Of a DNA stretch of 64,000 bases, positions 49,149 through 58,186 are shown piece after piece. Within the stretch, counting starts at the first letter, position 1, and every line of letters begins with the position of its first letter. The stretch is taken from positions 1-64,000 of the forward strand of contig CAZGTM010000014.1 of the NCBI GenBank assembly GCA_964528595.1. Direction: 5' to 3'. Both the position numbers and the translations under genes were made by a program. The DNA comes from CAYFKJ01 sp964528595. GTDB taxonomy: Bacteria > Pseudomonadota > Alphaproteobacteria > UBA2966. Below the pieces are notes generated by a model. That model saw nothing but the letters and a program-made list of their open reading frames with translations. It searched no databases and was not told the DNA's origin.

Positions 49149-49661
49149 TCATACTTCATCGGTGCCGATGTCATCGTCGGGGTCATTCTCGAGGCGATCG
49201 GCATCCGGCGCCGCGTCGTCTGCGTTGGAGATTTCCGGTTCCGGATCGTCTTCGATTTCACCGATAAATTTTTCGCCGGCCTCGCGGGCCCGTGCGATGT
49301 ACTCGGCGCCCGCTTCGAGGAGCGATTTGAAGTCTTCGTCGTAGTCGTTGAGGCCGTCGAGGTTGGCCAGGATCGGGTTGGACTGCCAAAGTTTGCGCAA
49401 AGCCAGCCGTTGAATGGACTCGGGCACGCCGGCCTGCATGAACGGCGTGAAATCGGAATCGGCGTCCAGATCCTCGACATCGGGGAGGTCTGGTACAGGC
49501 GTCTCGGCGGTTGTGTCCGAACCATCGTTGCCGTCCGGAAGAGCGACGTCGCCGCCCTCAGCCATTTCATCGGGGATGGCGGTGGCGGCTTTTTCTTCTA
49601 CCCGCGCTTCCTGTTTACGGCGGGACCAGCGTTTGGCGAATCCTTCATCTTCGTCGCTCAC
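49149..49661 (-). CDS. DUF3306 domain protein (fdh-associated)
   Basis: A 170-residue acidic protein. The N-terminus FAKRWSRRKQEAR and the core DSDFTPFMQAGVPESIQRLALRKLWQSNPILANLDGLNDYDEDF are the DUF3306 signature. The C-terminus is a highly acidic tail. In alphaproteobacteria DUF3306 accompanies DUF3305 and formate dehydrogenase genes; its function is unknown but is likely in assembly. The start overlaps the DUF3305 stop by 4 bp. Confidence 0.85.
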   Translation of the reverse strand: MSDEDEGFAKRWSRRKQEARVEEKAATAIPDEMAEGGDVALPDGNDGSDTTAETPVPDLPDVEDLDADSDFTPFMQAGVPESIQRLALRKLWQSNPILANLDGLNDYDEDFKSLLEAGAEYIARAREAGEKFIGEIEDDPEPEISNADDAAPDADRLENDPDDDIGTDEV

Positions 49662-50143
49662 GATCGCTTCTCCGGCCGTTCGTCGCGTTTGCGTTTCTTG
49701 AACGGCTGGTCGACATGGTGCGTGTTGACGAAATCGGCCAGCCAGGCCTTCATATCGGGCGGAAGGGCGACGGTGTCGACCTGCTCCTCACCGCTGTCCA
49801 TGTAGTCCTGGGCTTCATAGGGGCAGACGGTCGCCAGGAAAGGGCTCAGGCCGTCACCCGGAGCCTCGTCGTCCTGATCCCGCAAGACCACAAAGACAAC
49901 CGCCTGACTGGAAAGGTTGGCCCGGTAGCCCTCGGTTTCGCCTGGGTAGAGTTCAAGCTCGAGTGTTGCCGCCTGATATCGCTGCCGGCCCGCGACCTCG
50001 TCAAGGGGCAAGGGCTCGGCTAAGGGGGCGGCGCCGGGGATGACGCCGACCACCCGCCACTCGTGATCCTGCCAGGCATGATCGACCTCGCGGCGTTCGA
50101 TAATGATGCCGAGCGGCATGGAATCGGCCGGTTTTGGATTCAA
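49658..50143 (-). CDS. DUF3305 domain protein (fdh-associated)
   Basis: About 161 residues. The core MPLGIIIERREVDHAWQDHEWRVVGV and YEAQDYMDSGEEQVDTVALP match DUF3305. The start is uncertain. The TTG at 50143 has a strong GAAGGGGG 5 nt upstream; the ATG at 50119 is eight codons further in. A 17-bp palindrome upstream (50185-50201) lies inside any longer reading frame, which argues against the ATG at 50221. It pairs with DUF3306 by a 4-bp overlap. Function unknown. Confidence 0.82.
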   Translation of the reverse strand: MNPKPADSMPLGIIIERREVDHAWQDHEWRVVGVIPGAAPLAEPLPLDEVAGRQRYQAATLELELYPGETEGYRANLSSQAVVFVVLRDQDDEAPGDGLSPFLATVCPYEAQDYMDSGEEQVDTVALPPDMKAWLADFVNTHHVDQPFKKRKRDERPEKRS

Positions 50144-50184
50144 CGCATCCCCCTTCGCCTGTTCGTAAAATAGGATGTGCCCAA

Positions 50185-50201
50185 TTGCGGCGTAGCCGCA
50201 A
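50185..50201. promoter_or_regulatory. Palindrome TTGCGGC-GTA-GCCGCAA in divergent fdh promoter region
   Basis: A 7-bp perfect inverted repeat with a 3-nt spacer between the DUF3305 start and the 4Fe-4S protein start. It could bind a dimeric regulator or be part of an mRNA hairpin. No FNR-type box was found here. Confidence 0.45.
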
Positions 50202-50316
50202 GAGGGCAAATTTTTGATCACGCCGATTTGTCGCCCGTCCGCTGCGAACCATTTGTATTTCCGGGCGTGATTGGCTAGAGCTATGAGACGCGCCTTTCCG
50301 GGGGGACAAGCTCGTT

Positions 50317-52350
50317 ATGAAAGCTGGTCAGAAATCGGTCCTGTTGTGCGACTGCGATGGCACCATGTCCATCGACGGGAAGGCTATTGCGCGGGCATTG
50401 GGCGCGGAGGTCCCGGAAATCCATACCCAGCTTTGCCGGCGGCAGATCGAAAATTTCAAACGCCAGCTTGATCAGCGCGAACCGATGCTGGTCTGCTGCA
50501 CGCAGGAAGCGCCGGTTTTCGCGGAAACCATGATCGAGCGTGAAGCCGACGCCGCCAACGAGCCGTCCCTGACGTTCACCAATATCCGCGAACGCGCCGG
50601 CTGGTCCCAGGAAGGCGCACGCGCCGCGCCCAAAATGGCGGCGCTGATCGCCGAGGCCGCGCTCGACATACCGGCGGCCGGCAGCATGACGCTGGTGTCG
50701 GAGGGGCGGATCATCGTTCTGGGTGGCGACGCCGGCGCACTCGATATAGCGGTGCGATTGTCGGATATCCTCGATGTTACGCTGGTACTGCCCGAGGGTG
50801 TGGATGTGGCACCGCCGGCGGTGACGGGTTTTCTCATCTACCAGGGGACACCGGTGGCGGCGCGCGGCAGTTTCGGGAATTTCGAAATCGAGTTCGGTGA
50901 TCTGGCGCCGGCCCGTCCCTCAGCCCGCGGCATGATCGAATACGAGCCACGGTCGGCTGCTGTCTTGCCGGCCGACCTGATCCTCGATCTTCGCAGCGGT
51001 GATGCTCTGTTCCCTTCACCGGATAAACGGGACGGCTACGAACATCCCGATCCCGGTCATGCCGCCGGGGTGGAGCGCATTGTCGGCGAGCTGCAGCAGA
51101 TGGTGGGTGAGTTCGAAAAACCCTTGTACGTGTCGTTCGACGACAGCCATTGTACCCATTCCCGCAACAACGTGACGGGTTGCACGCGCTGTCTGGATCT
51201 TTGTCCCGCCGGCGCGATCCAGCCCGCCGGCGATGTGGTGGCCTTCGATGCGCACCTCTGCGCCGGTTGCGGCAACTGCGCCGGCGTTTGCCCCACCGAC
51301 GCCGCAAACTACGCACTGCCGGGCACCAAGGCGCTGTTCGAACGTCTGCGGACGATGTTGACGACCTACCATGAAGCCGGCGGAAAGCACGCCGTCCTGC
51401 TGGTGCATGACACCGGCACGGGCGACGAGATGATCGGTGCTGCCGCGCGGCATTTCCGGGGGCTGCCGGCAACGGTCCTGCCGTTCGCCGTCAACCAGGT
51501 CGCCCAAATCGGTTTCGAATTCCTTTTGAGTGCTCTCGCTTATGGGGCCGAAAAGGTTCTGCTGCTGACGTCAGCGGACAAACCGGACGACTATGCCGGT
51601 CTGCCCGCCCAGTTGTCCTATGCGGAGGCGGCGCTACAGGGTCTCGGTTACGGGACGGGCCGGATCGAGTTGTTTGACGATGCGGATCCGGAAGCCCTCG
51701 AGGCCATGCTTTACGACCTGGCGCCGGTGTCGGTCTGCCCGCCCGGTTCCGCCGCGGCGATGGAGCGCAAGCGCGCCAACCTGAACCTGGCGGCGGCCCA
51801 TCTGCACGAACATGCGCCTGAACCGGTCGATGTCGTCGCCATGCCGGCGGGCGCACCGGTCGGCACCATGGCGGTCGATGCGCCCGGCTGCACGCTCTGC
51901 CTGGCCTGCGTTTCGGTCTGCCCGGTAGGCGCCCTGGGCGACAACCCCGACAGTCCGATGCTGCGCTTCAACGAAGCCGCCTGCGTGCAATGCGGTTTGT
52001 GCCGCGTCACTTGTCCGGAAGCCGTGATCACGCTGGTGCCGCGCCTCAACCTGAGGCCGGAAGCGCGGGACTGGATCATCGTCAAGGAAGAGGAGCCCTT
52101 CAATTGCGTCAGCTGCGGCAAGCCCTTCGCTGTGCAATCGACTATCGACAAGATGATGGAGAAGCTGGCCGACAATCCGATGTTCGCCAAGGATCCGGCG
52201 GCGCTGGAGCGCCTCAAAATGTGCGAGGACTGCCGCGTCGTCGACATGTTCGAGGCGCCTCAGCCCATGGCGACAGGAGAGCGCCCGCGCATACGGACGA
52301 CCGACGACTACCTGCGGGAACGCGATGACGGCGAGGATTTGGACAGCTAA
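50317..52350 (+). CDS. Multi-cluster 4Fe-4S ferredoxin-type protein (fdh-associated)
   Basis: A 677-residue iron-sulfur protein. Ferredoxin clusters are at about residue 287 (CTRCLDLC), 309 (CAGCGNCAGVC), 527 (CTLCLACVSVC) and 554 (CVQCGLCRVTC), with a later CVSCGKPF and CEDC. The N-terminal region LLCDCDGTMSIDG with CCTQEAPVF resembles proteins that act with heterodisulfide-type or formate-linked electron transfer. Such proteins are commonly linked to alphaproteobacterial FDH3 loci. It is divergent from DUF3305. ATG at 50317 follows GGGGGA. Its 3' end overlaps the WD40-cytochrome gene by 26 bp. Confidence 0.82.
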   Translation: MKAGQKSVLLCDCDGTMSIDGKAIARALGAEVPEIHTQLCRRQIENFKRQLDQREPMLVCCTQEAPVFAETMIEREADAANEPSLTFTNIRERAGWSQEGARAAPKMAALIAEAALDIPAAGSMTLVSEGRIIVLGGDAGALDIAVRLSDILDVTLVLPEGVDVAPPAVTGFLIYQGTPVAARGSFGNFEIEFGDLAPARPSARGMIEYEPRSAAVLPADLILDLRSGDALFPSPDKRDGYEHPDPGHAAGVERIVGELQQMVGEFEKPLYVSFDDSHCTHSRNNVTGCTRCLDLCPAGAIQPAGDVVAFDAHLCAGCGNCAGVCPTDAANYALPGTKALFERLRTMLTTYHEAGGKHAVLLVHDTGTGDEMIGAAARHFRGLPATVLPFAVNQVAQIGFEFLLSALAYGAEKVLLLTSADKPDDYAGLPAQLSYAEAALQGLGYGTGRIELFDDADPEALEAMLYDLAPVSVCPPGSAAAMERKRANLNLAAAHLHEHAPEPVDVVAMPAGAPVGTMAVDAPGCTLCLACVSVCPVGALGDNPDSPMLRFNEAACVQCGLCRVTCPEAVITLVPRLNLRPEARDWIIVKEEEPFNCVSCGKPFAVQSTIDKMMEKLADNPMFAKDPAALERLKMCEDCRVVDMFEAPQPMATGERPRIRTTDDYLRERDDGEDLDS

Positions 52351-53647
52351 GGCCTGCATCCTGTTCGCCGCCCTTTGTTCGGTCGCGGTGGCGCCCGTCC
52401 TGCGCGCGGACATGATCGGCCATGGCGGCATGGTGCGCAGCGTCGCCGTTTCGCCCGACGGCACCCGCGTTCTGACCGCCGGCTTCGACCATGCCGTCAA
52501 ACTTTGGGATTTCGTGGAACAGATCGAAATTGCCGATCTAAGTGGCCACGACGCCCCTGTGAACGCCGTAGCCTTTCTGCCCGACGGGCGGCGGGCGCTT
52601 ACGGCCAGTGATGACGGCAGCAGCATACTTTGGGACTTGGAGGCCGGTCAGCCCACACTCCGCCTAAACGGACATCTGGCCAAGGTAATGACCGTGGCGG
52701 TCGATCAGACGGGACGATTGGCAGCGACGGGCGGCTGGGATCGCACCATCCGGTTTTGGAACCTCGATAGCGGCAGGGAGATACGAGCAATCGGAATTCC
52801 AACCAATCTCAATGCCGTGGCCTTTGTGCCGGGGAGCAAAATTCTGGCCGGCGGCGGGCATGACGGCGTCATCCGGTTGTTCGACACCGCCAGCGGCAAC
52901 CAGACCGGAGAACTAAGAGGCCACGGCTGGGGGGTGACGCAACTCGCCGCTCTGCCGGACGGAAAACGGCTGATCAGCAGCGGCACAGACGGCACCGTCC
53001 GGCTGTGGGACGTTGCGGCGCAAACTGAAATAGCGGCTTTGAAGGGTCACGAGGGTCCGGTGTTCGGCCTTTCCGTTGCGCATAACGGCAAGACGGCTGT
53101 GACCGTCGACCGCTTCGGTATCCTGCAGATCTGGAACCTCGACGGCGCTGCTTCGGTCGGCAGTCTGAAGGTTCACGAAAGGGCTGCGTGGGCCGTGGCT
53201 TACACGCCGGATGCGCGGTTCGTGGTGACGGGTGGCAGCGACGAATCGGCCCGGGTCTGGCACCTTGCGACCGGTGACCGGATCGGCACGGCGCTGGCGG
53301 ACGACAATGAACCCAAACCCTGGCTGAAAAGCGATCACCCCGGCGCCAGGCTGTTTCGAAAATGCGCCCGTTGTCATGCTGTGTCGGCCAAGGCGCGCAA
53401 GCGCTCGGGCCCCCATTTTGAGGCATTGATTGGCCGCCCGGCCGGGACTGTCGCTGGGTATCATTACTCGGGCGTCCTGAAGCGGGCGGGGTTCGACTGG
53501 ACACGGCGTAATATCGCCGCCCTGTTCCGCGACGGACCCGACCATTTCATTCCCGGAACCAAAATGCCGATGCAGCGTATCGGCAGCGAAACCGACCTTA
53601 GCTCCCTGATCGAGTACATCGCGGAGATCACCGGCCACAAGGAGTAG
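52325..53647 (+). CDS. WD40 beta-propeller fused to c-type cytochrome
   Basis: A 440-residue fusion. Residues 1-28 are a signal peptide (ACILFAALCSV). Residues 30-320 hold seven WD40-like repeats (DGTVRLWDV, DGVIRLFDT, etc.). The C-terminus from about 335 is a class I cytochrome c with the heme motif CARCH at 347-351 and a likely axial Met414 (TKMPM). It is periplasmic. It starts 26 bp inside the 4Fe-4S gene in another frame, so the two are translationally coupled. It may pass electrons from a periplasmic partner into the respiratory chain near the fdh complex. Such fusions occur near alphaproteobacterial fdh loci; the partner is unknown. Confidence 0.85.
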   Translation: MTARIWTAKACILFAALCSVAVAPVLRADMIGHGGMVRSVAVSPDGTRVLTAGFDHAVKLWDFVEQIEIADLSGHDAPVNAVAFLPDGRRALTASDDGSSILWDLEAGQPTLRLNGHLAKVMTVAVDQTGRLAATGGWDRTIRFWNLDSGREIRAIGIPTNLNAVAFVPGSKILAGGGHDGVIRLFDTASGNQTGELRGHGWGVTQLAALPDGKRLISSGTDGTVRLWDVAAQTEIAALKGHEGPVFGLSVAHNGKTAVTVDRFGILQIWNLDGAASVGSLKVHERAAWAVAYTPDARFVVTGGSDESARVWHLATGDRIGTALADDNEPKPWLKSDHPGARLFRKCARCHAVSAKARKRSGPHFEALIGRPAGTVAGYHYSGVLKRAGFDWTRRNIAALFRDGPDHFIPGTKMPMQRIGSETDLSSLIEYIAEITGHKE

Positions 53648-53649
53648 AG

Positions 53650-54090
53650 CTAACAATCGAAAGCGCGGCTCAGCTTCTTCAACAGGCCGAGGAGATGGTC
53701 GCGTTCGCCCGGCTCCAGGACCGCGTCCATCAGCCGCTCCTGGCCCTCAACCTCCGCCGTCGCCTGTTCAAGAACGGCGGCGCCTTCGTCGGTGAGCCGG
53801 AGCGAGTAGTAGCGGCCATCCTTTCGATCGCGTTCGCGCCGCAGCAGCCCGCGCTCACGCAGCCGGTTGATCGAATACGACAGTGTCGATTTGTCCAGCC
53901 GGTAAACTTCCGTCAGCGCCAGCTGCGTGACGCCGGGATTGGCCGCGACCATGCTGAGCAGGCTGAATTCTCCGGGGCTCAGGCCCACTTCCTTGGTGAT
54001 GCGGGTAAAATCGCGAAACACCGCCGATTGAGCCTGGCGAACCTGGTAGCCCAAATACGTGGGAAGCTTGCCGAATTTCAAACTGGACAT
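53650..54090 (-). CDS. MarR family transcriptional regulator
   Basis: A 146-residue MarR-type winged helix. Signatures are LSPGEFSLLSMVAANPGVTQLALTEVYRLDKSTLSYSINRLRERGLLRRERDRKDGRYYSLRLTDEG. It probably binds a palindromic operator in front of its own operon; its effector is unknown. It is convergent with the WD40-cytochrome gene (2 bp) and 12 bp after the SelD stop on the same strand, so it is likely co-transcribed with selD. Confidence 0.9.
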   Translation of the reverse strand: MSSLKFGKLPTYLGYQVRQAQSAVFRDFTRITKEVGLSPGEFSLLSMVAANPGVTQLALTEVYRLDKSTLSYSINRLRERGLLRRERDRKDGRYYSLRLTDEGAAVLEQATAEVEGQERLMDAVLEPGERDHLLGLLKKLSRAFDC

Positions 54091-54102
54091 TCTGCCGGTC
54101 GG

Positions 54103-55167
54103 CTATGTGACGATGATGCGGCCGGGCTCGTCGGCCACTTCGAGCCAGCCGATTACGGCCTGAACCGGTACGCCACGGCCGCGCAGACTGTCCAGGAGGG
54201 CGTCAAGATCCGCGGGCGCCACTGCCATCAACAGACCGCCCGAAGTCTGCGCGTCGGCCAGCAGCAGCTGTTGTTCCTCGGCCAGATGATCGGCGAAACG
54301 GGCGTTCGGCGCGGCATATTCGAGATTTCGCTTGGTGCCGCCCGGACAGAGGCCTTCGGCCAGAAAAGCCTCGACGCCATCGAGCAACGGCACGTCGGCG
54401 TAGGTCAAACGCGCGCCGATCGGCGATGCCGCTTCCTCGCTCGAGGCATTCAGCATGTTGCCGAGATGTCCGAGCAGGCCGAAACCGGTGATGTCGGTGG
54501 CGGCATGGACGCCGATCTCGGTCATCACGGCAGCGGCGTCGCGGTTCAATGTCGTCATGCCGGCAATCGCGGCCTCAAGACCGTCCGGCCCGAGACGGCC
54601 TCTTTTAACCGCTGTGGTCAGGATCCCGGTGCCGATCTTCTTGGTGAGAACCAAGGCGTCGCCGGGGCGGGCGCCAGAATTGCTGACGATCCGGCCGGGG
54701 TGCACCGTTCCGGTGACGAAGAGGCCAAATTTCGGTTCCTCGTCGACGATGGAATGCCCGCCGGATATGGCCACGCCCGCTTCCGTGCAGATGGCTGCGG
54801 CGCCCTCGAAAACCTTGCCCAGTTGATCGAGACCAAGTGTATCGACCGGCCAGGCAACGAAACTCAGGGCGTTCAAGGGCTGGGCTCCCATGGCGTAGAT
54901 GTCGCTCAGGGCATTGGCGGCGGCGATGCGGCCGAAATCGTAAGGGTCGTCTACGATGGGCGGAAAGATATCGACCGTTTCGACCAGAGCAAGATCGTCG
55001 GTCAGCTTGACCACCGCCGCGTCGTCAGCCGTGCCGTGTCCGACCAGGACACGATTATCTTCCGTCACCGGCAGGCGCGAGAGCGCGGCCTTCAAATCCG
55101 CCTGGCTGATTTTTGCGGCGCAACCGGCGGCCTTGGCGAGACTGGTCAGGGCGACAACATCAAGCAT
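54103..55167 (-). CDS. selD: Selenide, water dikinase (SelD)
   Basis: A 354-residue SelD-like protein of the PurM/AIR synthase fold. The catalytic region is AAGCAAKIS, with Cys16 and Lys19 corresponding to E. coli C17 and K20; the second Cys of the usual GCGCK is Ala. Other motifs are DDAAVV, DFGRIAAANALSDIYAMG and GGHSIVDEEPKFG. It makes selenophosphate from selenide and ATP. No selA, selB or tRNA-Sec is visible, and the fdh alpha subunit has Cys rather than Sec. It may serve selenouridine or labile-selenium enzymes elsewhere. It lies upstream of the MarR gene. Confidence 0.88.
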   Translation of the reverse strand: MLDVVALTSLAKAAGCAAKISQADLKAALSRLPVTEDNRVLVGHGTADDAAVVKLTDDLALVETVDIFPPIVDDPYDFGRIAAANALSDIYAMGAQPLNALSFVAWPVDTLGLDQLGKVFEGAAAICTEAGVAISGGHSIVDEEPKFGLFVTGTVHPGRIVSNSGARPGDALVLTKKIGTGILTTAVKRGRLGPDGLEAAIAGMTTLNRDAAAVMTEIGVHAATDITGFGLLGHLGNMLNASSEEAASPIGARLTYADVPLLDGVEAFLAEGLCPGGTKRNLEYAAPNARFADHLAEEQQLLLADAQTSGGLLMAVAPADLDALLDSLRGRGVPVQAVIGWLEVADEPGRIIVT

Positions 55168-55282
55168 ATGAGCAAGTCCTCATGAAAGTTTGATCTTCCA
55201 ACCGTATTCGAAATTTCCAGCACTGTCACCCGGACTGGTCGCTGGAGGTTATGTGGGCTGCCAACGCGGAGAAAGGCCAGCG

Positions 55283-56659
55283 TTATGGACGTTCGCCTTG
55301 TTCTTCGACTTCCGCCCACAACGCGTCGGCTACCCGTTTGGCGGCATTTCCGTCGGCGTTGCCGGTCCAGGTTTCCAACAGCTCGATCTCTTGTTTGCCC
55401 AATTCAGCCGGAACGGGCCGGGCGGCTTCTGCCAGGGTGCGCAAACGGGCGGCGAGATCTTCGGGCGAGTCGGCGCTAATTGCCGCGTCGCCGAGGTCGA
55501 CGATGTAGGGCTCTCGGTCGGTTTTCAGAGCCTCGGCGAATGCGGCGGTGACGAGGGGTTTGCCCGCCGCGATGGCTTCGAAGGCAGCTGTGGTGTTGAA
55601 GGCGAACACGGCATCGGCCTGGAGGATCAGTTTGAGCGGGTCACCGCCCGATATTGTGCTGAGATTGGCGGGCCGGGGTCCGCAGGCATCGATTGCCGTA
55701 TTCAACCCAGCCACTTCGAGCGGCGTCGGTTTTGACTTCACGACGACGTCGATGTGGGGCGCCGCCCGGGCCAGTTCGACCGCGGCGCGGTGGACGCCGG
55801 CCGCGAGTTCCGCCCAATCGAGATGATCGCGCTCGTCACCGATGATTTCGCGCTTGCTCGGGTCGGCGAAGCCGGCTTTGCGCGCGATGCGCGGCAGCCC
55901 GGTCTTGGGCATGAAGGAAAAGAACAGGACTTTGGGGCGCACGCCGTCTTCACGTGTCCGGCCCGCGTTATTCCGCCGCCAGGCATGCACGTTGTCGAGC
56001 CTCGGCATGCCGGTCACGGTAATACGGTCTTCGGGCGCGATTTCCGCGGCCCTTTGAACACGGCGCTCGATATCGTTGTAGACCAGTATGCGCCGGCCGG
56101 AAAACGGTCCCCGCCGGGTACGATAAATCTCAGTGAAAAATTCCATGCGGCCAGGGCTTTTCAGGTTTTCCTTGTGCAGCACGACAAAGGGCGTGCCCTG
56201 AGCTTCCAGCGCTGCCGCCAATTCCCGCTCTGCGTAATATGTGAAATTGGCCGTCACCACCGCGTCGAAGCGCTGCAGAGCCTGAAGCTTGCGCCACATG
56301 CGGCCAAGAAAATCCCGGTAACGCGCCTTGGCCGCCATGATGGCCGGGTCGTCCGAAACGTAGGCATAATCATCGACCTCCCGCGGTAAGAATATGGAGG
56401 CCAGGGCTTTGAACGCCTTGATCTCGACGGCATCCAGGGCATGAAGCGAGAACCGCAGGTCGTTGCCGAACGCCGTTCGGCCGTCCTCCGCCAGACCTTG
56501 TTTGGCCAGCATGAGGACGCGCTTAGCGTCCGCGCCGGCGGGGCCTTGCAGGGGCTCGATGGCGGCCTTCAAGAGCCGGGCCGCAAGAGCCGGCTGATTC
56601 AAGCGGGCCGACCAGCGAAACAAAGCCCACCACATCTCCCGGCAAAGCGTTACCCACAT
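55283..56659 (-). CDS. GT-B-like glycan-related protein, copy 1
   Basis: A 458-residue protein with no catalytic assignment. It shows the TagB/SpsB-like pattern ITVTGMPRLDNVHAW near residue 215 and, near the C-terminus, ADAVFAFNTTAAFEAIAAGKPLV, typical of CDP-glycerol glycerophosphotransferases and GT-B nucleotide binding. It is clearly homologous to the gene at 56669 (GMPRLD, NTT, FE.IAA, PYVIDLGDA, GN.DGNA.KRVAD). It lies next to nonulosonate biosynthesis genes on the other strand, so a role in surface polysaccharide or flagellin glycan transfer is likely. A 9-bp gap separates it from copy 2. Confidence 0.7.
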   Translation of the reverse strand: MWVTLCREMWWALFRWSARLNQPALAARLLKAAIEPLQGPAGADAKRVLMLAKQGLAEDGRTAFGNDLRFSLHALDAVEIKAFKALASIFLPREVDDYAYVSDDPAIMAAKARYRDFLGRMWRKLQALQRFDAVVTANFTYYAERELAAALEAQGTPFVVLHKENLKSPGRMEFFTEIYRTRRGPFSGRRILVYNDIERRVQRAAEIAPEDRITVTGMPRLDNVHAWRRNNAGRTREDGVRPKVLFFSFMPKTGLPRIARKAGFADPSKREIIGDERDHLDWAELAAGVHRAAVELARAAPHIDVVVKSKPTPLEVAGLNTAIDACGPRPANLSTISGGDPLKLILQADAVFAFNTTAAFEAIAAGKPLVTAAFAEALKTDREPYIVDLGDAAISADSPEDLAARLRTLAEAARPVPAELGKQEIELLETWTGNADGNAAKRVADALWAEVEEQGERP

Positions 56660-56668
56660 TATCGGATA

Positions 56669-58186
56669 CTACCGGTCGGCGGCCCTGGCGGCCTGCGGTA
56701 TTGAGGGCGTTTCCACCGGAGAGGACGCAGCGGGCTCGGTGACGAATGACAGGGATTTTCCTTGATGCGCCTTGACGTGGTCGTAGACGGTATCCGCCAC
56801 CCGCTTGGAGGCGTTTCCGTCAGGGTTGCCCAGCCAATGGTCCAGCATGCGCAATTGTTCGGCTCCGAGACTGGTGTCGCGGCCTTTCGACGTGCGTTGG
56901 CGCGCTCGCGCGGCGGTCATTTCGATGAACTCCTCAACCGAATTCGCCCGGTCCGTGGCGTCGCCAAGGTCGATGACGTAGGGCTTCGTCGCCGTGTCGG
57001 CGGCCTCGTCGAAGTAGGGAATGACGACCGGCACATTGGCGGCCAAAGATTCAAATATCGTCGTGGAATTGAAGGCGCAGACAACGTCGCTTTCGATGAT
57101 CATGCGGAACGGGTCGCCCCCGACGATAATCTCGAAATTGTCCGGTCCGGAGAAATTGTCACCGAAAACCGGCTTGAGCGCCTTCAAATTGCGGGCGCCG
57201 TTCTTGGTCTTGATGATCACGCGGATGTCCGGATTTTGCTCGGCCAAGCGCACCATGGCCCGGTGGCTGTTGTAGACCAGATTGGTCCAGCGGATGTTCT
57301 CGAGATCATTGTCGAGCACTTCGAAGGTGCGCTCGCCCTTGGAGCCGATAAAGGGCGTGCCGGTGACGGGGTTGAAAGACATGAAAGTGACGGTCGGCTT
57401 GTCGTCCGCGTCCTGGTTGTCGCCGGCGTGGGCCTGGCGCCAATTATGGATGAAGTCCAAGCGGGGCATGCCGCAAATGGCCATGCGATCACCCGGCGTT
57501 CGGCCCGAATCGATTTGAATATCCCGTTCGATCCGGTTGTAGGTGAGGACAAGAGAACCTTGAAACGGAATTTTCCGCGTGGCGTAGACGTGGCGGTAAA
57601 ATATCTCCTGACCCGGATTTTTCAGACATTCCTTGTGCATGGCGATAAATCGGATGCCGTGCGCTTCCGCCGCCGCCGCCATTTCCTGTTCGGCGAAGTA
57701 GCTGAAATTACCGGTCAGAATTGCATCGATATCGGTTTGTTTTTTCAAATGCGCCCAAACCGCGTGCCAAAATGCCCGCAGGCGCAATTTTGCCGCATTA
57801 ATGTCGGCATCCGTCGTTTGATAATCGTTGTCGCCCATGCTTCGCGGCAGGAATCCGAAGGCCACCGCCTTGGGTGCAGTTCGGTCGAGTGACAAGAGCG
57901 TAAAGCGCGGATCCTCACCCACACTCGCCATGACATCTTCGGAAAGGCCGATCTTGTTGAGATAGAGGGCCCGGATGCCGCCTTCGGCCTTTGGGCTGCC
58001 GGATTTGACGATCGACAGTTGGATGCCGATCAACCAGGCGGCAATTCCGGCAAAACCATGCCTGGCCGCAAAACTCAACAACGGGGGAGACAATTTGGCA
58101 GCCAGCAGTTCGGGCCTCGAGACCGCTTGAGCCGCACGCCGGCCCTGGCGGTGCAAGTACGCCGAAATGTCGGTTACAGCTGACAT
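56669..58186 (-). CDS. GT-B-like glycan-related protein, copy 2
   Basis: A 505-residue homologue of copy 1, starting at MSAVTDIS (58186) with AAAGG upstream. Shared blocks include the GMPRLDFIHNW segment near residue 230, VCAFNSTTIFESLAANVPVVIPYFDE near residue 375, PYVIDLGDATDRANSVEEF and WLGNPDGNASKRVADTVYDHV near the end. It is possibly a transferase that adds glycerol-phosphate or nonulosonate to surface glycans; this is inference from family resemblance and location. The frame is open upstream to 58423, but that part lies in the divergent promoter region and is unlikely to be coding. Confidence 0.7.
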   Translation of the reverse strand: MSAVTDISAYLHRQGRRAAQAVSRPELLAAKLSPPLLSFAARHGFAGIAAWLIGIQLSIVKSGSPKAEGGIRALYLNKIGLSEDVMASVGEDPRFTLLSLDRTAPKAVAFGFLPRSMGDNDYQTTDADINAAKLRLRAFWHAVWAHLKKQTDIDAILTGNFSYFAEQEMAAAAEAHGIRFIAMHKECLKNPGQEIFYRHVYATRKIPFQGSLVLTYNRIERDIQIDSGRTPGDRMAICGMPRLDFIHNWRQAHAGDNQDADDKPTVTFMSFNPVTGTPFIGSKGERTFEVLDNDLENIRWTNLVYNSHRAMVRLAEQNPDIRVIIKTKNGARNLKALKPVFGDNFSGPDNFEIIVGGDPFRMIIESDVVCAFNSTTIFESLAANVPVVIPYFDEAADTATKPYVIDLGDATDRANSVEEFIEMTAARARQRTSKGRDTSLGAEQLRMLDHWLGNPDGNASKRVADTVYDHVKAHQGKSLSFVTEPAASSPVETPSIPQAARAADR

